From an uncultured bacterium (GTDB lineage Bacteria > Planctomycetota > UBA1135): a DNA stretch of 46,063 nucleotides. The stretch spans positions 1 through 46,063 of the forward strand of contig CALFOT010000087.1 of assembly GCA_937919925.1 (NCBI GenBank), read 5' to 3'. A program made the position numbers and the translations under genes. Every line of letters starts with the position of its first letter. The stretch's first letter is position 1. This document shows, one piece after another, positions 40,002 through 46,063 of this stretch. The notes below the pieces were generated by a model, which saw only the letters and a program-made list of their open reading frames with translations, had not been told where the DNA came from and searched no databases.

Positions 40002-40793
40002 TTATAGAACGATGGGATTGGATGCTTGGTGGGTTAGCTGATCCACCAATTGCAGCGTGAAACCACAGGCTCCTGCGGGCACAAAAGCGGAAAAAGTATT
40101 CCCCATCGTGGTGGCGATTTGCGGATTCGCAATCTGCAAATCAATCCCGTGAGGATGCGAGATTCCAGCAGCACCATAAACAATCCAATAGTTACCACTG
40201 CCGTGAGTGGCGTCCAAAGTCATGACACCGCCACAGCTTCCCGTGGCTTCCAAGTGCAGAGTAAAGGGCAGCACATAAGTTTCGAAAGTGAGCCGGGTCA
40301 GAGACTGCAAAACTTGCTCCTCCCAAAAATCAGGCTGGTAAAAGTAGACCGGCCAACCCTGGTTGCCCGTTAACGACACACCGGGCGCAACGTTCACCCC
40401 ATCGCCAATTCGAATGGTGAATACATCCCACACGTGATAGCCCAGGTTGGCTGCACTGCAATCAACCCAAACCCATTCCCAGCCAAAGGTTTGCGTGGCG
40501 TAAGCCATACCTGACCAAGCTGGGGTTGCATGCGCAGGGTGAGGCCCGGGGCCATCAAAAATAGCCACTGGCAAACCAACGGCGGTGTTTTGCGACGCCA
40601 TGCGGATTTTGATCCCCTCCAATTGACCATCCAGGCCAACTTCGATGTTCTGTTGCATATCCGTAAAGAAGCCCATGTTCCAACCCACATTGTCATGGAG
40701 CTCCGATTGATCGACCGTGCCGGTTTGAGCGGAGAGCGATCCAGCTGCACAAAGGGCGAGGGCTGGAACAAGAAACGCGAAGAATTTTTTCAT
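40002..40793 (-). CDS. Secreted protein of unknown function
   Basis: A 263-residue protein from ATG 40793. The signal peptide is MKKFFAFLVPALALCAAGSLSAQ. The codons before this ATG (to 40856) are not credible as they pass through a hairpin-free intergenic region. The mature part is rich in W, G and beta-type residues (GWEWVWVDCS, YWIVYGAAGISHP) with four Cys, likely forming disulfides. The C-terminus FVPAGACGFTLQLVDQLTHQASNPIVL-like end (…ACGFTLQLVDQL…ASNPIVL) resembles the tails of secreted proteins from some Planctomycetota. No function is assigned. It is alone between two terminators. Confidence 0.6.
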   Translation of the reverse strand: MKKFFAFLVPALALCAAGSLSAQTGTVDQSELHDNVGWNMGFFTDMQQNIEVGLDGQLEGIKIRMASQNTAVGLPVAIFDGPGPHPAHATPAWSGMAYATQTFGWEWVWVDCSAANLGYHVWDVFTIRIGDGVNVAPGVSLTGNQGWPVYFYQPDFWEEQVLQSLTRLTFETYVLPFTLHLEATGSCGGVMTLDATHGSGNYWIVYGAAGISHPHGIDLQIANPQIATTMGNTFSAFVPAGACGFTLQLVDQLTHQASNPIVL

Positions 40794-40860
40794 GAGAGGT
40801 GCAGGCTCAGCTCGTACCCTGCGGGAATTCGCAGGGCCCCTGAGTGACCATAGCATAACA

Positions 40861-40896
40861 AAAAACTTCCCCAGGGAAGTTCCTGGGGAAGTTTTT
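40861..40896. terminator. Bidirectional intrinsic terminator after fusA
   Basis: AAAAACTTCCCCAGG (40861-40875) pairs perfectly over 15 bases with CCTGGGGAAGTTTTT (40882-40896) around the loop GAAGTT. The A and T runs at both ends make it work in either direction. It lies between the fusA stop (40942) and the start of the secreted protein gene (40793), ending the fusA transcript. Confidence 0.85.
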
Positions 40897-40941
40897 TTGG
40901 GTGAACCACAGTTTGTTGCCCACCCAAAAAGTGCCTTAAAC

Positions 40942-43071
40942 CTACTTCAGGCGCTCTTTAATCAGCTGCTCCTGGACGTAAGCTGGGACTTCTTCGTAGC
41001 CGGCCGGCTCCATGGAGAAGGAGCCACGCCCCTGCGTCAAACCACGAATGGTTCCAGCGTAGGAGAACATTTCCGCAATGGGCACGCGGCCGTTCACCTC
41101 ACGAATCATGCCATCCATGGTCATTTTCTCAATGTGCACACGGCGCGTGTTGAGGTCACCGATGACATCACCAAGATAATCTTCTGGCACCTGAACCGTC
41201 AGTTTCATAATCGGCTCCAGCACCACCGCGTTGCCCTCCATGGCCTCGCGGAAAGCGCGTTGTGCGGCCAAGTTAAACGCCAGTTCACTGGAGTCTACAT
41301 CATGGTATTTACCAAAGTGCAGTTCGGCTTCGATGCCCACGAACGGCCAGCCAAGTTGGCCACCAGACTTCGATGCCATTTCCACACCCTTGCCAACAGC
41401 AGGGATGTAAGCAGAAGGCACCACGCCGCCTTTGGTGGTATCGATGAAGTTGGTGTTCTTCTTGCCAGCTTCTTCGCCTTCTTCCAAAACCCACTTGCGG
41501 AACTTGATGTTGACCACTGCGTACTGACCAGAGCCACCTGACTGCTTGATCTGCTTGCCTTCGATATCGACATCGCGCTTGATGGTCTGACGGTAGGCAA
41601 CGCGTGGCGCGCCAACGTTGACCGGAATCTTGTAATCGCGTGCGATACGCGTGGTGATGATTTCCAAGTGCAACTCACCCATGCCGGAAATCACCGTTTC
41701 ATCGGTTTCTGCATCCGTAACGATACGGAAAGATGGATCTTCGCGGTGCAACTTGCCCAGGAGATCACCGAGTTTGTCGCGGTCTCCGGTTGATTTCGGC
41801 TCAATCGACATCGAAATCACAGGCTCGGGGAAAGTCATGGATTCCAAAACGATTGGATTCTTATCGTCACAAACCGTATCCCCGGTAATGGTGTTCTTCA
41901 GACCAACCACCGCACAAATATCGCCGGCGTGGACTTCATCCACAGCCTTTCTCTCATCCGCATGCATAAACATCAAACGGCCGACACGCTCCTTCTTGCG
42001 CGTACGTGGGTTTAAGACTGCGTCGCCACGCCTCAAAATGCCTGAGTAAACCCGTACGAAAGTAAGATCGCCATTAGGATCGGCGATAGTCTTGAATGCC
42101 AAACCGGAGAACGGCAATGCCGCGTTGGCGTAGCGCACAAGTTTGGTGACTTCATCTCTTGGATCCACACCAACAATCGCACCTTTATCGATTGGGCTAG
42201 GTAGATAATCCACCACCGCATCCATCAAAGGGTGCACACCCTTATCGTGCAAAGCAGAGCCGCACAACACCGGTACGGCGTGGCCCGACAAAGTGGCGCG
42301 CCGCGTGACGTCTTTCAGTTCCGCTACGGTGAATTCATCACCTTCCAGAAAGCGTTCGACCATGTCATCATCCACTTCGACAATGTTTTCGATCATTTGC
42401 CCACGGCGCTTCAGGCAAAGCTCGAGCATATCTGCGGGAATCTCCATCGCCTCTATCCCGGGGCCATCGCCCTCGGTGAAGCGCCAAGCTTGCATTTCGA
42501 TTAAGTCCACTAAGCCGATGAATTCTTTTTCCACACCGATCGGCACCTGCAAACGCACCGCATTGCAACCCAAACGAGCAAGAATCGAATCGAATGCGCG
42601 GTCAAAATCTGCACCAACGCGGTCAAGCTTGTTGATGAAGCAGATCCGCGGTACACCGTAACGATCGGCTTGACGCCACACAGTCTCCGACTGGGCCTCG
42701 ACGCCAGCAACACCATCAAACACCGCAACAGCGCCATCCAAAACGCGCAACGAGCGCTCCACCTCGATGGTGAAGTCTACGTGGCCAGGCGTATCAATGA
42801 TGTTAATCCGATTGCCTTTCCATTGGCACTGCGTCGCAGCCGAGGTAATGGTGATGCCGCGATTTTTCTCATCCTCCATGTAATCCATGGTGGCCGCACC
42901 ATCGTGCACTTCGCCAATCTTGTGGGTAATGCCGGTAACAAAAAGAATCCGCTCGGTTACGGTAGTCTTGCCCGCATCGATGTGGGCCATGATGCCGATG
43001 TTGCGGATGTTCAGTAGGCGCTCAGATTCAGACTTGCTGATCTCAGGCACTAGGGTGGTCTCTGTGGACAT
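40942..43071 (-). CDS. fusA: Elongation factor G
   Basis: A 709-residue translational GTPase. G1 is AHIDAGKT, G2 includes [13 protein letters not shown]3 DTPGH, G4 NKLD and G5 GSAL. Domains II-V follow; domain IV has GGSGQYAVV and [12 protein letters not shown], and domain [19 protein letters not shown]. All catalytic GTPase residues, including His of DTPGH, are present, so it is a real translocase rather than a degenerate paralogue. It is not in a str operon; upstream is a divergent thrB and downstream a terminator. A second EF-G elsewhere is possible, as this stand-alone setting is common for duplicated EF-G. Confidence 0.95.
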   Translation of the reverse strand: MSTETTLVPEISKSESERLLNIRNIGIMAHIDAGKTTVTERILFVTGITHKIGEVHDGAATMDYMEDEKNRGITITSAATQCQWKGNRINIIDTPGHVDFTIEVERSLRVLDGAVAVFDGVAGVEAQSETVWRQADRYGVPRICFINKLDRVGADFDRAFDSILARLGCNAVRLQVPIGVEKEFIGLVDLIEMQAWRFTEGDGPGIEAMEIPADMLELCLKRRGQMIENIVEVDDDMVERFLEGDEFTVAELKDVTRRATLSGHAVPVLCGSALHDKGVHPLMDAVVDYLPSPIDKGAIVGVDPRDEVTKLVRYANAALPFSGLAFKTIADPNGDLTFVRVYSGILRRGDAVLNPRTRKKERVGRLMFMHADERKAVDEVHAGDICAVVGLKNTITGDTVCDDKNPIVLESMTFPEPVISMSIEPKSTGDRDKLGDLLGKLHREDPSFRIVTDAETDETVISGMGELHLEIITTRIARDYKIPVNVGAPRVAYRQTIKRDVDIEGKQIKQSGGSGQYAVVNIKFRKWVLEEGEEAGKKNTNFIDTTKGGVVPSAYIPAVGKGVEMASKSGGQLGWPFVGIEAELHFGKYHDVDSSELAFNLAAQRAFREAMEGNAVVLEPIMKLTVQVPEDYLGDVIGDLNTRRVHIEKMTMDGMIREVNGRVPIAEMFSYAGTIRGLTQGRGSFSMEPAGYEEVPAYVQEQLIKERLK

Positions 43072-43093
43072 GGTGCTGCGAGTATGTACGGGT

Positions 43094-43107
43094 AACCCAG
43101 TTGGGTT
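43094..43107. promoter_or_regulatory. Palindrome in the fusA 5' region
   Basis: AACCCAGTTGGGTT is an inverted repeat (six-base arms, two-base centre) 23 bases before the fusA ATG. It could be an operator or a small leader hairpin. No regulator is suggested. Confidence 0.3.
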
Positions 43108-43185
43108 GTTCAGTTCCCTTCTGAAAGCAAAATTAGTGTTCGCTTGCGTCGGGGGAAGCCTCTAATTTTAGCGTGAAATCTCCAG

Positions 43186-44106
43186 ATGACCAGCCCTCGC
43201 CCTCAACGTCTCCGCGTCCCCGCCTCAACCTCCAATATTGGGCCGGGATTTGATGCTTTTAGTATCGCTCTGGACATCGACCTCGAAGTCCGTTGGTCAC
43301 CCGCGCCACAGTCTTCCTTGGAACGTTCTGGTGCGCTTGCCGAATCCACCCTGCGCATGGGTGAGGACCCCATCGTGCGCGGAATGCGGCGTGCGGCCAC
43401 TTTGGCCAATGCCAAGCTCCCCAGCGGCAAACTGGAGATCTCCGCCCCCTTCCCGCCAGCACGTGGCCTAGGCGCCAGTGGCGCTGGGATTGTGGCCGGC
43501 TTAATGCTGGGTAATCGCCTTACGGGCGGCAAACTCAGCGACAAAATTCTGCTCGACGAAGCGATTCAATTAGAGGGGAATCCAGAGAACGCCGTCGGCG
43601 CGAAGCTTGCTGGCGCCCATTGGAGCCTCGCCGACGGCAACAAGGGCTGGCTCCATCTGCCGGTTGCCCTGCACCGCAACCTCCGTTTCCTACTGGTGAT
43701 TCCGCCTTATCCCATGCACACCAAACGCTCGCGCGAGGCGCTACCCACTTCGGTAGCGATTACCCGTGCCATTCGTCAAGCCCAGCGTCCGCCAATCCTG
43801 CTGGAGGGGCTCCGCAGCCTCAAGCCGGAGTACATCCGCTTGGGGATCGAGGATGATTTACACGTAGCGCCGCGCTTAAGGCTGATGGCCGGCGCACGCG
43901 CAATGATTGATTTCGCTTACGAAGCCGGCGCATTAGGCGCCACTCTATCGGGTGCTGGATCGGCGCTGCTGGTGATTTCACGCAGCGGTCTCGTCACCAA
44001 TCTGGATGCGCGCTTGCGCAGTCGGGTGCAGCGGCTGTGGGGCAACGACGGCATGGTGCTGACGGCAAAATTAAGTAGCCGTGGTGCCGAGTTTCTACGC
44101 TCCTAG
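43186..44106 (+). CDS. thrB: Homoserine kinase
   Basis: A 306-residue GHMP kinase. The N-terminal VPASTSNIGPGFDAFSIALD is the substrate-side motif of ThrB, and the ATP loop is PPARGLGASGAGIVAGL (P-x-x-x-G-L-G-S/A-S). A third GHMP block is in LGATLSGAGSALLVI. It phosphorylates homoserine in threonine synthesis. It is divergent from fusA and no other thr gene is in the window. The ATG at 43186 starts the frame directly. Confidence 0.9.
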   Translation: MTSPRPQRLRVPASTSNIGPGFDAFSIALDIDLEVRWSPAPQSSLERSGALAESTLRMGEDPIVRGMRRAATLANAKLPSGKLEISAPFPPARGLGASGAGIVAGLMLGNRLTGGKLSDKILLDEAIQLEGNPENAVGAKLAGAHWSLADGNKGWLHLPVALHRNLRFLLVIPPYPMHTKRSREALPTSVAITRAIRQAQRPPILLEGLRSLKPEYIRLGIEDDLHVAPRLRLMAGARAMIDFAYEAGALGATLSGAGSALLVISRSGLVTNLDARLRSRVQRLWGNDGMVLTAKLSSRGAEFLRS

Positions 44107-44163
44107 TTGGGCCAGTCGGAAACAGCAAGCTAAGCAAGCTCGGGTTCCTTCGGACGAGCTTCC

Positions 44164-45897
44164 CTAACTCTGTAACCAACTCGGTGGCAGACAGGCAGCC
44201 AACTCCTTGGCGGTGTTGGTGCGGCAGGCCATCTCCGCCACACGCTCGCAAGTATCGACATTCATCTTGGCCAACATGCCATGCGCTTGACGCAAAATCG
44301 AAGCGCGTACTGCAAAGCGGCGCACCTGCACGCCCACCAATAATTGCGCAAGGCCGTTTTGCACCAGGCTCTCGCCGTAAACACCAATCTCACACTCCAT
44401 GCCTTCGGCAAGCTGAACCAATTTGCGCACAGCGCGCAGCACCACCGGATGCAGATGACGCACGCGCGTAACCACACGTTCTTCAAAACTGCGACGATCA
44501 CTCATCAGCAAACTCTCCGCCAAGGTATCGAGGCCAATCATGGCGAAATCCGAACTTTGCAATAAATCGCGGCCCAGGAGTGCTGCGGCAGGAGTTTCAA
44601 ACACCACGCCAATCTTCGGCGCAAAGCCCACTTCTAGGCCTTCCAGGCGTAGTTCTTCACGCACGCTGGTTGCAGCATTACGCACCGCGTTGATTTCATC
44701 TCGATCCACCACATAAGGCACCAAAATGCGTGCCGGGCGCTGATGCGTGGCCCGCAAAATGGCCCGCAACTGCACATTCAGTAACTCCGGACGTTCTAAT
44801 AACAAACGCACCCCACGCAAACCCAATGCTGGGTTTGGCTCATCCGCCGCAAATAAATACTCCAGCTCGGAAGAGGAAATCATATCGGGGAGCCGGAAGG
44901 TGACTTCTTTCGCGCCCTTCCAAACACGTTGATAAAGCTTCACTAAAGAATCTTCGCGTGGATTTCCTCGGCGTTGGATGACCGGCAACTCGGTGCGATA
45001 CAAACCAATCGTTTGGATGCCCATACGATGGACTTGCTGGGCTTCACTCGGCGCAGCAATCGCTGCCTCGAGAAAAACGGCGGTGCCATCTTCAAGCTGC
45101 GAAGGCTGAAGTGCCAAGACGCTTTCTTCGGGCGCACGGTTTTGCGTCAAACGAACGATTTCAGCACTTGGAGCAATATGCAGCTGGCCATTGTCGCCAT
45201 CGATCAACACTTGATCACCCGTGGCGAGCAAGCCATCCAATTCACCTACGCCAATGACAGCTGGAATGCCTGCTGCCCGAGTGAGGATGGAGCCATGACT
45301 ATTCAAGCTACCGTGTTCGGCAACAATGCCAACAATTCCTTGATCCAGCGCCTCGGTGAGATCACTCAACGACAACTCGCGGACAATCAAAATACCACCT
45401 TTGCGGTCGACGTCGTCTTGGCGCAAAGCAAGCGGTTTGGCGAAACGCAGTAAACGCAAGGCAATGTCGCGCATATCCGATAATTTATTGCGCAGGCCTT
45501 CCGAAGCCACTACCTCGAATAAACGCTCGTAAACTTCGAGCATATCCTTCAATGCACTCTCAAAACCAAGGCGCTCCTCGGTGATGCGGCTGCGCAAATC
45601 CGCTTCGATAGTCGGATCTTCAAGCATGCGCAAATGCGTATCAAAAATACGCCGCTGGGCTTCGGTGAAGTGGTCGCCGAGCTGCTTGCGTTGGTGAACC
45701 AACGACACCCGAGCAGCACGCGCAACCGAATCCATCCGCGCGAGTTCCCCGGCCACCTCACCATCCGTCAAACGGCGGGTACTGACCTCTTCAAAACTCT
45801 CTAGGCTTAGGTGAACCTTACCAAAGGCCACGCCAGGGCTGACGCTCTGGCCAGTCAAAGTCCGGGGGTGCTTGCTAGTTTCGGCGGTTTCAGACAT
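44164..45897 (-). CDS. Degenerate PTS enzyme I-like protein
   Basis: A 577-residue protein with the full EI architecture: PEP-utiliser start LTGQSVSPGVAFG, the swivel domain with the phosphohistidine in NSHGSILTRAAGIPAVIG (His201), and the TIM-barrel domain with LYRTELPV (Arg301) and VVFETPAAAL. Other key EI residues are changed: the NDLTQY metal/PEP block reads LDTLAES, the DIGGDK block reads DMISSS, and the catalytic Cys (CGE) is Tyr507 (VYGES). So phosphate transfer from PEP looks unlikely. No HPr or EII gene is seen. It may be a regulatory paralogue. Confidence 0.85.
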   Translation of the reverse strand: MSETAETSKHPRTLTGQSVSPGVAFGKVHLSLESFEEVSTRRLTDGEVAGELARMDSVARAARVSLVHQRKQLGDHFTEAQRRIFDTHLRMLEDPTIEADLRSRITEERLGFESALKDMLEVYERLFEVVASEGLRNKLSDMRDIALRLLRFAKPLALRQDDVDRKGGILIVRELSLSDLTEALDQGIVGIVAEHGSLNSHGSILTRAAGIPAVIGVGELDGLLATGDQVLIDGDNGQLHIAPSAEIVRLTQNRAPEESVLALQPSQLEDGTAVFLEAAIAAPSEAQQVHRMGIQTIGLYRTELPVIQRRGNPREDSLVKLYQRVWKGAKEVTFRLPDMISSSELEYLFAADEPNPALGLRGVRLLLERPELLNVQLRAILRATHQRPARILVPYVVDRDEINAVRNAATSVREELRLEGLEVGFAPKIGVVFETPAAALLGRDLLQSSDFAMIGLDTLAESLLMSDRRSFEERVVTRVRHLHPVVLRAVRKLVQLAEGMECEIGVYGESLVQNGLAQLLVGVQVRRFAVRASILRQAHGMLAKMNVDTCERVAEMACRTNTAKELAACLPPSWLQS

Positions 45898-46002
45898 TGT
45901 TCCGGCGTCAGGTTAACGTGGCGGCGGATTGCAGGCTCGTCCTAATCCAACGATGCAAGACTAGATTCCTAAGCAGATTCCTGTATGATGCTCCGCTCGG
46001 TT

Positions 46003-46063
<61 letters not shown>

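Noticed and set aside
40794-40856. Longer start for the secreted protein
   Set aside because: The extra 21 residues precede a complete signal peptide and would place non-hydrophobic sequence in front of it.
44136-44161. Terminator between thrB and the enzyme I-like gene
   Set aside because: AAGCTCG and CGAGCTT can pair, but there is a bulge and no T run on either strand, so I did not list it as a terminator.

Overview
The window reads as a moderately GC-rich chromosomal segment of a Gram-negative-type (diderm) bacterium. Evidence for an outer membrane is a GT9 heptosyltransferase next to an InaA/KdkA-type LPS kinase, several lipobox-bearing lipoproteins, and Lgt. The lineage cannot be fixed from sequence alone. 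A Planctomycetota-like origin is my best guess: there are many AP-superfamily hydrolases, a bacterial Pus10 homologue, an RNase HII-like extra protein, and a secreted protein with an Ala-Ser-Asn-Pro tail. This is inference. There is no phage, IS element, CRISPR array or rRNA. One partial tRNA-Pro sits at the right edge. No gap between genes exceeds 300 bases; the longest is about 180 bases (27671-27877).

Layout. (1) 1-4486: an arsenosugar-type arsenic locus, with a divergent TIGR04282-like glycosyltransferase (cut by the window edge), DUF547 protein, ArsM-like methyltransferase, ArsS-like radical SAM enzyme, TVP38/TMEM64 membrane protein and the N-terminal third of a mercuric-reductase-like flavoprotein. 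(2) At about 4474-4480 this flavoprotein gene runs head-on into the N-terminal 39 codons of argD. Both genes have lost their 3' parts, so this is either a real deletion or an assembly join. (3) 4477-8407: an arginine operon on the minus strand (argR, argG, a P-loop protein of unknown role, argC, truncated argD) with ARG-box-like operators. (4) 8444-17832: cysS, LPS kinase, heptosyltransferase, SppA, a lipoprotein with an HEAAH peptidase motif, HAD phosphatase and Lon. (5) 17829-31446: a DAACS symporter, then a minus-strand run that is the most unusual part of the window. It holds a ribbon-helix-helix (RHH) protein, sat, a compact AP-superfamily hydrolase, cysC, two large AP-superfamily phosphodiesterase-like proteins, a second RHH protein and an EMC3/YidC-like membrane protein. 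Beyond an intergenic region dense in palindromes and two paralogous lipoproteins lies a third large AP-family paralogue. (6) 31495-46063: a membrane-anchored CarboxypepD_reg-like protein, MATE exporter, FabZ-like dehydratase, Pus10-like pseudouridine synthase, lgt, RNase HII-like protein, DUF2892 protein, divergent Tex, a secreted protein, EF-G, homoserine kinase, a degenerate PTS enzyme I and tRNA-Pro.

How the genes may work together. The left locus would methylate arsenite and convert it toward arsenosugars. The arg operon makes arginine under ArgR control but is broken by the junction. The sat-cysC pair should make PAPS, yet no sulfotransferase or PAPS reductase is visible. The surrounding AP-superfamily proteins lack the sulfatase formylglycine motif, so the cluster may be a PAPS- or phosphoester-linked envelope pathway that I do not recognise. 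This is the best candidate here for an undescribed system.
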